Under the pieces are notes generated by a model. It was not told where the DNA came from. It saw only the letters and a list, made by a program, of their open reading frames with translations, and did no database searches. A stretch of DNA of 64,000 bases, from the IMG/VR virus record IMGVR_UViG_3300019458_000024, positions 98,638 through 162,637 of that record; one strand, 5' to 3'. Source of the stretch: a virus. This document shows, piece by piece, positions 17,032 to 25,770 of this stretch. A program made the position numbers and the translations under genes. Position 1 is the first letter of the stretch. Each line of letters opens with the position of its first letter.

Positions 17032-17367
17032 ATGAGATTATACATAAATAAGCGTCCGAATCCGACTCTCTATTTAGGGACTTCGGGCGCTCCAGCACTG
17101 ATTTTAAAATCAGACCAAATTGTAGATTTGGAAGAATTGACGCCTGAGGCTATGAAAGCGTTTCGCAGCCACTGGCTTAGGAAAGTAATAGAAGTAGAAC
17201 CCTACTTGTATTTAGAAATAGACAAAGCTAATTCAGTTCGTGATCCTAGTCATGGGCAATATATTTCCGGTGGCGCCCATAAATCAAAACCAAAAGATAT
17301 GTCTGAAGTTGTAAATGATCTTATGAGCAAACTTCCCGGAGAAAAGTTGGACAAGAAAGATGAGTAA
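17032..17367 (+). CDS. hypothetical protein
   Basis: This 111-residue protein has a beta-rich first half (MRLYINKRPNPTLYLG, then IVDLEELTPEAMKAFRSHWL) and a charged tail. The ATG has a good Shine-Dalgarno (aggagag). The ELTPEAMKAF segment resembles small head-region proteins but is not diagnostic. It overlaps the following gene by eight bases. Confidence 0.6.
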   Translation: MRLYINKRPNPTLYLGTSGAPALILKSDQIVDLEELTPEAMKAFRSHWLRKVIEVEPYLYLEIDKANSVRDPSHGQYISGGAHKSKPKDMSEVVNDLMSKLPGEKLDKKDE

Positions 17368-17845
17368 AAACAATACATTTTCAAGAGTGCCTATTCACGT
17401 GCAAGACCCTAGTCTTGCAAAAGCTAATTCTCATAAAAATCCTTCTTATGAGAGTTTCCGGCCTCATCAGGTACACAACGTAGAATATAAGTACCAGGGT
17501 GAAGATCGTCCTAACACTCATATGATGAGCGTTATGCGACGCAATCCGGATGGTTCATTAGACTATGAATGGGCCAAGAATATGGTTGTGGATGCTATTC
17601 ACGGAATGTCTTTTCCACACGCACTTCGTCCCATTCATCACGCACTGCTAACTGTGTGTTTTCCTGATAAATATCGAGGAATGATGCCACAGGAAGCTGA
17701 CCTCAAAACCCAGCTTAGCGCTTCTGAAAAGGCTAGAGTTCGTGACATGGTTGAAGAGCATCTTCTTGAAGAGGAGAATTGGAACGTTGGTGGAGGCGGA
17801 GGGTCCGTCGCAGGACGCTCCAAAACTAGAGACGGTACCCCTTAA
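17360..17845 (+). CDS. hypothetical protein
   Basis: The 161-residue protein has an N-terminal His-rich polar region and a helical middle (LDYEWAKNMVVDAIHGMSF, then HHALLTVCFPDKYRGM), ending in a Gly-rich tail (GGGGGSVAG). I do not recognise it. It lies between portal and MuF-like genes and overlaps both neighbours, so is likely part of head assembly. Confidence 0.55.
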   Translation: MSKNNTFSRVPIHVQDPSLAKANSHKNPSYESFRPHQVHNVEYKYQGEDRPNTHMMSVMRRNPDGSLDYEWAKNMVVDAIHGMSFPHALRPIHHALLTVCFPDKYRGMMPQEADLKTQLSASEKARVRDMVEEHLLEEENWNVGGGGGSVAGRSKTRDGTP

Positions 17846-18018
17846 TGGATTGTTTTGACCCAAACAAGAGAGCTGAAGAAAAACAAGATTCTCGCAATGA
17901 GGATACAGAGGATTTAGTTTCAGGAAAAAAGAGCAGAGAAGAACTTAGACAAGAAAATGGCATTTTTTCATTTCCTGATGCGAAAATAGACTGGTCAAGA
18001 GTAGGCAGGCTCTCTTAA
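17845..18018 (+). CDS. small charged protein
   Basis: A 57-residue protein starting at the ATG that overlaps the previous TAA (TAATG). It is highly charged (EEKQDSRNEDTED and KKSREELRQEN) and ends IFSFPDAKIDWSRVGRLS. Perfect overlap with the upstream stop and a following Shine-Dalgarno for the next gene support it as real. Function unknown. Confidence 0.55.
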   Translation: MDCFDPNKRAEEKQDSRNEDTEDLVSGKKSREELRQENGIFSFPDAKIDWSRVGRLS

Positions 18019-18033
18019 TAGGAGTTATTGATT

Positions 18034-19470
18034 ATGGCAAAAAATACTAATAATTACGGTAGTAGGAAACCATTGAATTGGACTAAGAAAGAACTTTCTA
18101 ATGGTCCTGTTAAGAAAGCTGTGTCTCATACAGAATTGATTGAAAAAGCACATAGACAAGGTACCCCTATCACTACCAGAGGTTCTTTTAATGGATACGT
18201 GTCTAAATTAGGACCCAATCCTAATATTGCTGAGATCAGACCTGCTCTTTTTTTAGACGTAAACAAAGCGGCGCCTGCTAGTTCTAGTGGAGAACTTCAA
18301 GAACAGCAATCTCTTCCTCAACAAGCTGCTGACACGAGAGAGGAACAGCAAGAAGGTCAAGAACGTAGGCAAGATTATTTGGTAGGAAGACGTGGTGGTA
18401 AGATTATTGGACACTCCCAAACGGGTCGTCCCATTTATGCAAAGAATAAGTCTTTGAAGGATGGTGTTGTAGATCGTGCTCTGGACAAAGCTTTTATGAA
18501 CAAAGCACTTGGAGTTCCACAAGTGCCACTTCGTCCAGAACAACAGCAAGGTCAAATGCAGCAGGGCACCCCCTTGGCGCAACCAAAAATCCCTGGATTT
18601 AATCAAATGACCCAGCCAGTGATGGCTATGCAGCAACAGGGACAGCCTATGGGACAGACTCCTCAAGGTCAACCAACGTTTAATGATCCTTTCCATCCTG
18701 CACATCAGCAGTTTGGTAAAGAAGAACATGATGCTGCGTCTAGTCAACAGCAGGCGCAGGGAAATCAAATGGCTGCTAATGCCCATTCACAAATGGGTAA
18801 AGACGCACAAAGTCCAATGGAAAGAGCTGGTGACCGGTTTGGACAGGCTGGAGGCCAGCCTCCTCAAAAAGCTCCTGAAATGAAGGGTACGCAACAGCCT
18901 TATGGTATCCATCCTGATCAGGGAAAACCACAGGCGCCTCCACAAATTGGTCCTGATAGAAATGGTCCAAAACCTGGTATGCATGAAGTTGTCCCAACTG
19001 GACAACCAATTGGACAACCAGCAGGGCATATGGCACCCCCCGGTCAGCAGATGCATCAACAGCCTAATTCTCCTCCTCCTGGTCATATGGGCACGCCCGG
19101 TCAGCCAGGACAAACTAGTACTCAAGATTTGTTGAGATTGATTGAGTCTCTTAAACAATTAGTTATGCACGAGTCAGGAGAACAGCAACAAGGTCAAATG
19201 CAACCTCCAATGCCTCATATGCCTCCTGCACCTATGATGCAAAGCGCTCCACAATATCCTGGTCAGGATAAACAAGCAGGACCGTCAACCGGTCCAATGT
19301 CCAGTGGATCTTCGCCCCCAATGGGCGCCAGCAGTCACCAAGAGCCACTAGGCGCACCCAGACCACAGAAACAAACTGGTTCTAGTGCACCTCCTACGAA
19401 TGCAGGGGATCAAAAGACTCCTATTGAGCCTACTGCTAGAAAGAGTATTTTCAAAAGTCTTGGATGGTAA
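18034..19470 (+). CDS. Gln/Pro/Gly-rich low-complexity virion or scaffold protein
   Basis: The 478-residue protein has about 150 ordered residues, including GRRGGKIIGHSQTGRPIYAK, a motif common near phage head proteases and virion proteins. A long stretch rich in Gln, Pro, Gly, Met and His follows (about 165-460), and a short conserved-looking end (RKSIFKSLGW). ATG 18034 follows a Shine-Dalgarno (aggag). The repeats are of composition rather than exact sequence. A scaffold or capsid-internal role is inferred. Confidence 0.65.
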   Translation: MAKNTNNYGSRKPLNWTKKELSNGPVKKAVSHTELIEKAHRQGTPITTRGSFNGYVSKLGPNPNIAEIRPALFLDVNKAAPASSSGELQEQQSLPQQAADTREEQQEGQERRQDYLVGRRGGKIIGHSQTGRPIYAKNKSLKDGVVDRALDKAFMNKALGVPQVPLRPEQQQGQMQQGTPLAQPKIPGFNQMTQPVMAMQQQGQPMGQTPQGQPTFNDPFHPAHQQFGKEEHDAASSQQQAQGNQMAANAHSQMGKDAQSPMERAGDRFGQAGGQPPQKAPEMKGTQQPYGIHPDQGKPQAPPQIGPDRNGPKPGMHEVVPTGQPIGQPAGHMAPPGQQMHQQPNSPPPGHMGTPGQPGQTSTQDLLRLIESLKQLVMHESGEQQQGQMQPPMPHMPPAPMMQSAPQYPGQDKQAGPSTGPMSSGSSPPMGASSHQEPLGAPRPQKQTGSSAPPTNAGDQKTPIEPTARKSIFKSLGW

Positions 19471-19473
19471 TGT

Positions 19474-19608
19474 ATGGATACCCCAAAAATTCCATATGGG
19501 GTAATCCACCCAGATCCTTTTGATTACGACCCAGACGCGTTCAGTGATGAAGAAATTGATGACGGTTTAGAAGAACCGCCTGAGGAAGTGGTAAATGAAC
19601 AAAACTGA
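19474..19608 (+). CDS. small acidic protein
   Basis: A 44-residue, strongly acidic protein (FDYDPDAFSDEEIDDGLEEP). It begins four bases after the previous stop and overlaps the next start by 14 bases. The coupling and the composition support translation, but it is short and unrecognised. Confidence 0.45.
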   Translation: MDTPKIPYGVIHPDPFDYDPDAFSDEEIDDGLEEPPEEVVNEQN

Positions 19609-22165
19609 GCCACTTCTACAAAGAGCTGCGCTACTCCAGGAAGCAGCTGCCGCATTATCAAAAGCGGCAAGACTAGTCACAGAAGAGGAAAGCGAATGTG
19701 GTACCTGCTGCTCTTCTTGTGAGATTGGAAAATCTTGTAGTGATACACCGGATGATGGTCTTTGTGTAGATGAATTTGCTCATGATTTATTGGCCATCGG
19801 CATTGCCCACGAACTGGAAAACACTACCAGTCAATCAGTTGCACAAGACCTTGCTATAGAAAATCTCAAAAAAGATAAGAATTACTATAGTAATACCGAT
19901 AAAGTTAAAAAATCTAAAACCTTCAATTGGAAAGTTAAAAAGAATTTTAAACCAGTTAGAAAAATCAACTTTCAAGGGTTAGATATTTCCATTGAGCATG
20001 ACACTGGAATGGTTCGCCATTGGAAAGACGAAGCTACTGGTGAAGAGGGTTTTAGAAAGATGCATTTTCCGTATGGCTACATTTGCAGAACAGATGGGGC
20101 CGATAACGAACAGCTCGATTGTGTGCATCCGTCTACAAAGATAACCATGTCAGACTTGTCTTTGAGAACTGCGAACGAGGTGTCGATAGGCGACTCAGTT
20201 TTAGCTTTTGATGAATTGCCACATGGTAGAGAAAATCCACGCCGGCTAAAACACAGCAAAATTACAAATATCAAAAAGGGAACAGCTAATTCGATAAAAT
20301 TCACGTTTGAAGACGACTCAACATTAATAACCACTCTTGGTCATCAAAATTTGGTGTTTTCGGGTAAGGACGCTACGTGGAGAAGATCCGACAAAATTAC
20401 TGTAGGTCAAGAGTTTTGTAAACTGTACGCAACAGTTGAAAATCAGATAACTAAAAAGTACGCGCAAGGTTACTTGTATGGCGCGTACTTGGGTGATGGA
20501 TCTGTTAGATTGAACCATCCTACGCTCAATTATATCGACATATCAGTAGTCGTATCGGATCATGCCATCATAGAAAGAATTTCCCAATTTTGGAAATTAC
20601 TGGGAGTGCAAACTGACACAGTTTCTAGAGTTTTTACCCCCAAGCAATCTACTGCAGAAATAGAGCCTGGACGTATAGTAAAATCGACACAGGATATGAT
20701 TGGCTTATTTCTTCGTAAAAAGCGGGTTATTAGCGACTGCGCAGCAACATTACAGACAATTGAGGTGTCGAATGAGCAGTGGTGTAGGGGGTTTTTAGCT
20801 GGATTGTTCGACACCGACGGATGCTTGGTACGTGGACGAGAGGTTTGTTTTACACAAGTAAAAAAACAAGAAGAAACATTTTCACTAATTTCCAGTGCTT
20901 GTGAAAAATTAGGATATAAGACTTCTAAACGAAACTTACATCTTTTCGTTTTGACTAACAATCTTAACAATTTACATGCTTTAAGTTTTTTGAGCATTAT
21001 TAATCCAGTGCTATTAAGAAAAAAAGATTTAACAGGAAAAGTGGTGCGTTTCGACGCTAGCAAAGTTCGAAAAATTGAGTATCTGAAGACAGAATTTGTA
21101 GCCATTGAAACGGACGCCCAAACATACATAGCTAATGGTTTAGCTACGCACAACTGCTTCGTTGGTCCAGACGACAAATCGGACAAAGTGTACGTTGTTC
21201 ATCAGATGAAAAAACCTGATTTTAAGCAGTACGATGAGGATAAAGTAATAGTAGGCGCAGGCAGTGTTAGAGAAGCAAAAAACATTTATTTAATGCACTT
21301 TGACAGTCCAAAATTCCTTGGGTCTATGACGACTACCACAATGGCCGATTTTAAAAGAATGTTTATAAACAAAAGCGGACTTTTAAAAGAATATGAAGAG
21401 CTTCGTAGAAGTGTAAAAGATGAAAAAGACGCACGGCTTAAGGGCATGTGGACCAAGATTAAAGATGCCTTCTCCGAAGAGGAGATAAAACCCACCAAAA
21501 CTTGGGTTAGAAACAGTAAAGACAAGTGTAAAACTGGGGTGTGTGAGCGTTTAGACGGTCAAAAAATATCTATTGATGATACGTTTGAAGCTATGAAAGG
21601 TATGCAGGTAGACGGTCCTCCTGCGCACACAGGTTGTAAATGTGGTTTATTTTTTGAAGTATCTAAATCTATAATGCCTGAAATGGGTACGAACGTACCT
21701 AATATGGGTATGCCAATGGTAAGGATGATTGATCCTCACGACGTAGAAACTTTTGAAGGAGTTCAATCACTTATAGGACGAATGGGTTCAGTAAAAGACC
21801 CAGAACTAATGGAAATAGCGAGTAAAATATGGGGAGACGGTTACAACTTCGAAGGAAAGCGACCAGATCAAGCGAGGGCAGAGATTCTTGGATTCCTGAG
21901 GGATCAGAGAGACCTACTAGGGGTGCAGTACGTAGAGACTTCGATACTAGAGTCACATCCTATGCTAAATTCACAGGACACGGCATCCCCTGGATCATCA
22001 GACTATTACAACGAATCTCCGAACTCGGAAAAGCAGGAGGCCCTGGGGCAACCAGAGGGCAACTCCTTAGGAGAGGAGTCTCAGGACACACAATCGACGA
22101 ATTGGTCGGATCAGGACTCCTCAAAGAAACCAAAGACGGATTCATCAGAAAATACAGTGTTGTAG
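19595..22165 (+). CDS. InPase-domain / MuF-like head morphogenesis protein, interrupted by an intein
   Basis: The 856-residue precursor carries a 345-residue intein. The extein joins PYGYICRTDGADNEQLD to CFVGPDDKSDKVYVVHQ, which matches the inorganic-pyrophosphatase-like (InPase) domain found in phage polyvalent proteins, continuing to YDEDKVIVGAGSVREAKNIY. Further on, CKTGVCERLDGQKI and PPAHTGCKCGLFF match the C-terminal cysteine motif of MuF/SPP1 gp7 head morphogenesis proteins. The N-terminus has a Cys-rich patch (CGTCCSSCEIGKSC). The last 65 codons are Ser/Gln/Asn/Glu-rich and overlap a better-looking reading frame (see the entry at 21829), so the true C-terminus is uncertain. Confidence 0.8.
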   Translation: MNKTEPLLQRAALLQEAAAALSKAARLVTEEESECGTCCSSCEIGKSCSDTPDDGLCVDEFAHDLLAIGIAHELENTTSQSVAQDLAIENLKKDKNYYSNTDKVKKSKTFNWKVKKNFKPVRKINFQGLDISIEHDTGMVRHWKDEATGEEGFRKMHFPYGYICRTDGADNEQLDCVHPSTKITMSDLSLRTANEVSIGDSVLAFDELPHGRENPRRLKHSKITNIKKGTANSIKFTFEDDSTLITTLGHQNLVFSGKDATWRRSDKITVGQEFCKLYATVENQITKKYAQGYLYGAYLGDGSVRLNHPTLNYIDISVVVSDHAIIERISQFWKLLGVQTDTVSRVFTPKQSTAEIEPGRIVKSTQDMIGLFLRKKRVISDCAATLQTIEVSNEQWCRGFLAGLFDTDGCLVRGREVCFTQVKKQEETFSLISSACEKLGYKTSKRNLHLFVLTNNLNNLHALSFLSIINPVLLRKKDLTGKVVRFDASKVRKIEYLKTEFVAIETDAQTYIANGLATHNCFVGPDDKSDKVYVVHQMKKPDFKQYDEDKVIVGAGSVREAKNIYLMHFDSPKFLGSMTTTTMADFKRMFINKSGLLKEYEELRRSVKDEKDARLKGMWTKIKDAFSEEEIKPTKTWVRNSKDKCKTGVCERLDGQKISIDDTFEAMKGMQVDGPPAHTGCKCGLFFEVSKSIMPEMGTNVPNMGMPMVRMIDPHDVETFEGVQSLIGRMGSVKDPELMEIASKIWGDGYNFEGKRPDQARAEILGFLRDQRDLLGVQYVETSILESHPMLNSQDTASPGSSDYYNESPNSEKQEALGQPEGNSLGEESQDTQSTNWSDQDSSKKPKTDSSENTVL
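20120..21154 (+). mobile_element. intein with LAGLIDADG homing endonuclease, inserted in InPase/MuF protein
   Basis: The intein begins CVHPSTKITM (TGT 20120) and ends LATHN at 21154, followed by Cys+1; 345 residues. Block B is TTLGHQNLV. LAGLIDADG helices are YGAYLGDGSV and LAGLFDTDGC. It splits the InPase-like signature between NEQLD and CFVGP, the most conserved part of that domain, as homing inteins usually do. Confidence 0.93.
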
Positions 22166-22176
22166 AAATATTGTAA
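21829..22176 (+). CDS. alternative-frame C-terminal domain or overlapping gene (winged-helix-like)
   Basis: This frame lies -1 relative to the InPase/MuF gene and encodes 115 residues from ATG 21829. From about 21950 on it looks like a folded domain (GIPWIIRLLQRISELGKAGG, then RGQLLRRGVSGHTIDELVGS, then a KETKDGFIRKYSVVEIL end), resembling a winged helix. The other frame there is low in hydrophobic residues. Either a separate overlapping gene or a -1 frameshift extension of the upstream protein would explain this. There is no convincing Shine-Dalgarno before ATG 21829. Which frame is used needs protein data. Confidence 0.45.
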   Translation: MGRRLQLRRKATRSSEGRDSWIPEGSERPTRGAVRRDFDTRVTSYAKFTGHGIPWIIRLLQRISELGKAGGPGATRGQLLRRGVSGHTIDELVGSGLLKETKDGFIRKYSVVEIL

Positions 22177-22186
22177 AGTCACACCA

Positions 22187-22216
22187 TTGACATGTAAATT
22201 TAAATATTGTTATAAT
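22187..22216 (+). promoter_or_regulatory. sigma70-type promoter before the topoisomerase IB-like gene
   Basis: A perfect TTGACA at 22187-22192 and a perfect TATAAT at 22211-22216 are separated by 18 bases, with TGt directly before the -10 (extended -10). Transcription would start near 22223, giving about a 20-base leader before ATG 22243. This is the best host-type promoter in the window and implies direct recognition by host RNA polymerase. Confidence 0.85.
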
Positions 22217-22242
22217 TTACCTCTTTCTCGGGGTAAAAAACT

Positions 22243-25056
22243 ATGTTAATTCCAAATCTTGACTTAGAAACCCTGATGAAGGCAGCGCAGCCTACTTCAC
22301 CTCCACGTGGTGGAAAATACTTACATAGGGAGTGGGCGGGTGAAAGGTGGAGATATTATTATAATGATGATAAATCACCGGCGCATGGGTTCACTGCCGT
22401 AGGCAATATAAACGACACTACGTTTGCCCACAGCTTGTCCTCTGTAGCAGAGAATTTATCAGGAGATCCTGAAAAGGACTATAAATCTGCTTTAGAAAAA
22501 CTTATAGCTAATCCTAATGTAAAACATCCCGTAGCTAACCCTCAAGGTGGGGATGATTTGATTTTGAGCACTATTGTCTCTAAATCAGGTACTAGGATAC
22601 TGCGAATGTCAGACAAGTCTGGTAGTAAAATTAAAGACTTCAGTAGTAGGGGCGCTTACGAACTGTGGTACCTTGGAACATCTAACACTACGCAATTCCT
22701 AGATCACACTGGTATGCCGATGTTTGAAGTTCGTCCAAAAGTAGGCAGAGTGGTTGATGGAGAGTTTGTACCGAACACTACTAAGACAGTTAAAAAACTG
22801 GCTAGTGGAGTAGAAAAAGAATACGCCGCTAACAAATGGTGGGTTGAGTATTGTAAAGACTATCCTGCTGAAAAAAGACTAGGAAAAGTTGAAAAATGGC
22901 AAAAGTCATCTAGACAAAATGCTGAGATCTTTGTTCGTAAATTGATTAGAGATCAAGAATTGTCTGCCGGTGTTCCTCAAAAGAATTTTGAATTATCAAA
23001 AGACGAAACTATAGCAGTAGATGGAGCCAAAAAAGACACAGCTCACGCCTCTCCAGGTTCTGTCGCTGATAAAATTCAGAGCGGAGCCTTCAAATGGCGC
23101 ATTAATAAAGAGACCGGTAAGCGTGAATTAGACTTAGACCAGAGTAAAAAAGACGCCCTTATTGCGCAAACAACTAAAGAATATTATAAAGTTGTAATGT
23201 CATTGGCTAACCAAATGGCTAGTAACGAATTGTTTACTAAAGACAATAGAACTAGTATGTATGGCAGTACTGGCAAGTGGGGATGGATTGAGCGATTTTT
23301 GGGGTCTGATGCTGTGGAGCGTTCTACTCCACCAGACTTCATATTTCCTTCTCCAGAGTCTCCCACGTATAAGGCAGCTAACCACGCGCTAAATACCTTC
23401 GATCCTGCTATGGGCGTCGGCTTTACTGGGTATTTTGCTGGGAAACAAGGTATTTTATATTGGAAAATGCGACTGTCGCAGGATGAATTTATAAATGAAA
23501 TTAAAACCGAAAGCGACACGTCACGTAGCAAGGAAGGGGAGGAGTACCAGTCTGAATTGAGCGCAACGGATGAACAAAGAGAAACCAGTGCACATCTTCA
23601 AACTACTGAAAATTTATCTGAAGATAGTGATGTGGAAACTTGGACACAGTCTATTAAAAATTTGATAGATAAGTGGGAAGAAAGCGCACCAGACTACCAA
23701 AAAGATAAGAGAGAAAAGATTAAAGAGGTTTTAGCCTCATTTTTACAGCTTAAACCCATTGATCAACCTAAATACATGCCGCATGTGAATGAAATTCTTA
23801 CAGAATTGGTAGATTGGCGGTCAATTTTAGGTAAGGCACTTGAACTTTCAGCAATGGACTTACTTAAAGCTGATATGGCACTCTTAACAAGAGATAAGAA
23901 AGTAGCGCCCGATCATGAGTATTCTCATATGGAAGGGGAAAAGGATAGTAATCCTAAATACTATTATAAAGATCCAGTAGGAAACGTTATCAGATATTCT
24001 AATGCACCTACGGGACACTCAGACAGATCACAGCAGTATGGAGAAGCTGCGCCACATTTTACAGAGCCACAATTTGACAGTAACCCGGAATATTTCACCC
24101 CGGATGGCCGAAAGTTGAGTAGGTGTCCTGACTGCGATCCTAATGCCGTAGAATGGAATTCTAATTACAGTCAATATGACCCGCAGAATCTGTGGGTGGG
24201 TCGTTGGATTGACCCTATTACTGGAAAGCAACAATATACTTATCTAGACGCAGATTTAAGAAATTTTCCTAGACTAAGAATTCATCAACAAAACGCCATT
24301 ACTGATGTGCGACTACCTGCGCTTAGGGAGTATGCAACATCTTTGTTTGTTAGTGATCGTCTCAAAGACCAGTTAACAGCTTTGGCGCTAGTACTATTGG
24401 ATCAGGGTCGCATGAGGGTAGTGGAACTAGCTACCTTAACACCTGCTCATATTGTATTTGAGGGTTCTATTGTAAATTTAGGAAATAGAAAAATATATGC
24501 AGATAATACGCTACGATCTGCTTTGGAAATTCTGAAGTTGAAAAAGAACCCTGATGAGCCTCTATTTGCAGTGCCTCTGCAAAAACAAGATGGGAGTATT
24601 GATACATCTCTTCAGAGGCTAATAGGTCCAAACTATTTATCATCTGTATTGGATCAATTGGGAATACCTCTTCTTGGATTGCAAACTTATCATGCAACTA
24701 TGTGCTTCACAAGAAAACTGCAAAGACTAGTTTCTCAGTATGCGGTTCCGTGGGATCAAGCAGTTCAGCAAGCCCTACTAGCATCAGCATTAGAATGGGG
24801 ACATGATTTTAGTCAAGAAGTAAGTGCACCAATGATTTTACAACTTACACAGTCTGTGTTGATTGATCCTGTTGTAGTAGACGCTTTGAAAAGATCTGCA
24901 AATGAACAAGGATTGCTATACAATATTCAGACTCAAGAACTTCCCGCAAGTTCTATCCCCATTCCTTATGTCTCTCTAGAAATGACTGGAAAAACTTCTG
25001 AAGAGATAGAGTTTAGTAAGTGGCTACATTCCACTCCAATTCACGAGTATGCATAA
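22243..25056 (+). CDS. topoisomerase IB-like protein with large N-terminal extension
   Basis: The 937-residue protein has a C-terminal region (about 630-860) resembling eukaryotic/poxvirus-type topoisomerase IB: WVGRWIDPITGKQQYTYLD, then LPALREYATSLFVSDRLKDQ, then ALALVLLDQGRMRVVELA, then IVNLGNRKIYADN. The segment LQTYHATM aligns with the signature FRTYNAS, but the catalytic Arg is Gln (residue 814) and I find no clear active-site Tyr. It may therefore be inactive as a strand-cutting enzyme. A CPDC motif and a roughly 600-residue unknown N-terminal region precede it. It lies within head genes under its own sigma70 promoter. A virion or DNA-organising role is inferred. Confidence 0.7.
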   Translation: MLIPNLDLETLMKAAQPTSPPRGGKYLHREWAGERWRYYYNDDKSPAHGFTAVGNINDTTFAHSLSSVAENLSGDPEKDYKSALEKLIANPNVKHPVANPQGGDDLILSTIVSKSGTRILRMSDKSGSKIKDFSSRGAYELWYLGTSNTTQFLDHTGMPMFEVRPKVGRVVDGEFVPNTTKTVKKLASGVEKEYAANKWWVEYCKDYPAEKRLGKVEKWQKSSRQNAEIFVRKLIRDQELSAGVPQKNFELSKDETIAVDGAKKDTAHASPGSVADKIQSGAFKWRINKETGKRELDLDQSKKDALIAQTTKEYYKVVMSLANQMASNELFTKDNRTSMYGSTGKWGWIERFLGSDAVERSTPPDFIFPSPESPTYKAANHALNTFDPAMGVGFTGYFAGKQGILYWKMRLSQDEFINEIKTESDTSRSKEGEEYQSELSATDEQRETSAHLQTTENLSEDSDVETWTQSIKNLIDKWEESAPDYQKDKREKIKEVLASFLQLKPIDQPKYMPHVNEILTELVDWRSILGKALELSAMDLLKADMALLTRDKKVAPDHEYSHMEGEKDSNPKYYYKDPVGNVIRYSNAPTGHSDRSQQYGEAAPHFTEPQFDSNPEYFTPDGRKLSRCPDCDPNAVEWNSNYSQYDPQNLWVGRWIDPITGKQQYTYLDADLRNFPRLRIHQQNAITDVRLPALREYATSLFVSDRLKDQLTALALVLLDQGRMRVVELATLTPAHIVFEGSIVNLGNRKIYADNTLRSALEILKLKKNPDEPLFAVPLQKQDGSIDTSLQRLIGPNYLSSVLDQLGIPLLGLQTYHATMCFTRKLQRLVSQYAVPWDQAVQQALLASALEWGHDFSQEVSAPMILQLTQSVLIDPVVVDALKRSANEQGLLYNIQTQELPASSIPIPYVSLEMTGKTSEEIEFSKWLHSTPIHEYA

Positions 25057-25475
25057 TGAAAAAACTTCCAAGAGAACTATTAGGACTTACTAAAGAAACG
25101 CTAGAAGATACTTGCCACAGGTGTGGTTTGTGCTGCTATTCCTCTGTAAAATTTGACAAGGGAAATATTTTCCTGCCTGAGCTAAGATGTCGTCATCTGG
25201 AATTCGATGAAAATAAGAAATCTTGTTGTAATGTTTATGAGAACAGGCATGAAGTGACGAAGGGGTGGTGTTTACCTTTAGTAGATGCTATTGAGAAAGG
25301 TGTGTTCCCAGACAATTGTCCTTATGTTAAAGACGTAAAAGATTACGTTGGAACTGCAGTTCTTTCTGAAGAAGCGTATCAAATGGTACGCCCAACTATT
25401 CAAAAAGCGCTTGCTGAGGGTGGCAAGCCAGAATGGGTTAACGAGGACCATTGGAACGAATTTCTCAAGAAGTAA
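25056..25475 (+). CDS. CxxCGxCC (YkgJ/UPF0153-type) metal-cluster protein
   Basis: The 139-residue protein contains CHRCGLCCYSSV near the N-terminus, followed by CRHLEFDENKKSCCNVYENR and GWCLP, the pattern of the YkgJ/YcgN family thought to bind iron or zinc through conserved cysteines. Its biochemical role is not established in bacteria. ATG 25056 overlaps the topoisomerase-like stop codon. Phage copies may participate in metal or redox handling. Confidence 0.8.
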   Translation: MKKLPRELLGLTKETLEDTCHRCGLCCYSSVKFDKGNIFLPELRCRHLEFDENKKSCCNVYENRHEVTKGWCLPLVDAIEKGVFPDNCPYVKDVKDYVGTAVLSEEAYQMVRPTIQKALAEGGKPEWVNEDHWNEFLKK

Positions 25476-25672
25476 TTCTTAGATGTACTTGCTCTGAGGT
25501 AGTCATGAAATCTCGTGAAGGCGAGGAGATTATCAGAGCTAAAGTATTGATTATAAAAGAGAATCAGGTTTACGCAGTGTGTAAAAAGTGTAATTCTGAA
25601 GTTGAATTACCGCTTAAAAAGTCTGAACACAGGTCTGACGACTACGGTCCGGAACTATATCTGGATAAGTAG
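25451..25672 (+). CDS. small zinc-ribbon protein
   Basis: The protein has about 73 residues if started at TTG 25451, overlapping the upstream gene. Two cysteine pairs, CTC (C-x-C) and CKKC, separated by a beta-rich stretch, form a zinc-ribbon pattern. The start is uncertain because no strong Shine-Dalgarno is seen. Function unknown. Confidence 0.5.
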   Translation: MERISQEVILRCTCSEVVMKSREGEEIIRAKVLIIKENQVYAVCKKCNSEVELPLKKSEHRSDDYGPELYLDK

Positions 25673-25679
25673 GTTCATG

Positions 25680-25753
25680 TAAATAATTGTAATTTTTTGC
25701 TTGACGTGGCGTTGTCAACATCATACGCTCATATAAGCAATTACAATTATTTA
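25680..25753 (+). ncRNA. long imperfect hairpin (candidate structured RNA or operator)
   Basis: TAAATAATTGTAATT (25680-25694) is perfectly complementary to 25739-25753. After a four-base T bulge, GCTT (25699-25702) pairs with AAGC (25735-25738). The enclosed sequence holds a smaller TTGAC...GTCAA hairpin (25701-25718). This 15 + 4 bp stem lies in a 142-base non-coding gap and is followed 17 bases later by an intrinsic terminator. It could be a small non-coding RNA, a leader of the protease gene, or a DNA operator. No homologous RNA family is recognised. Confidence 0.5.
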
Positions 25754-25770
25754 GCATGATGCTCCAATAA

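Noticed and set aside
18250-19160. Possible CRISPR-like or tandem DNA repeats
   Set aside because: The similarity is due to Gln/Pro/Gly codon repetition in the low-complexity protein; no regular repeat-spacer pattern.
20560-21186. Minus-strand frame of 208 codons across the InPase intein
   Set aside because: It overlaps the LAGLIDADG intein, whose splicing motifs are clear on the plus strand.
24300-24760. Tyrosine recombinase (integrase)
   Set aside because: The order of motifs and the WDPITGKQQYTYLD segment fit topoisomerase IB better, the key Arg is absent, and no attachment-site or lysogeny genes are nearby.
25700-25740. Sigma70 promoter from TTGACG and TATAAG in the hairpin gap
   Set aside because: Spacing is about 25 bases (or 14 from TTGTCA), outside the functional range; both lie in the hairpin.
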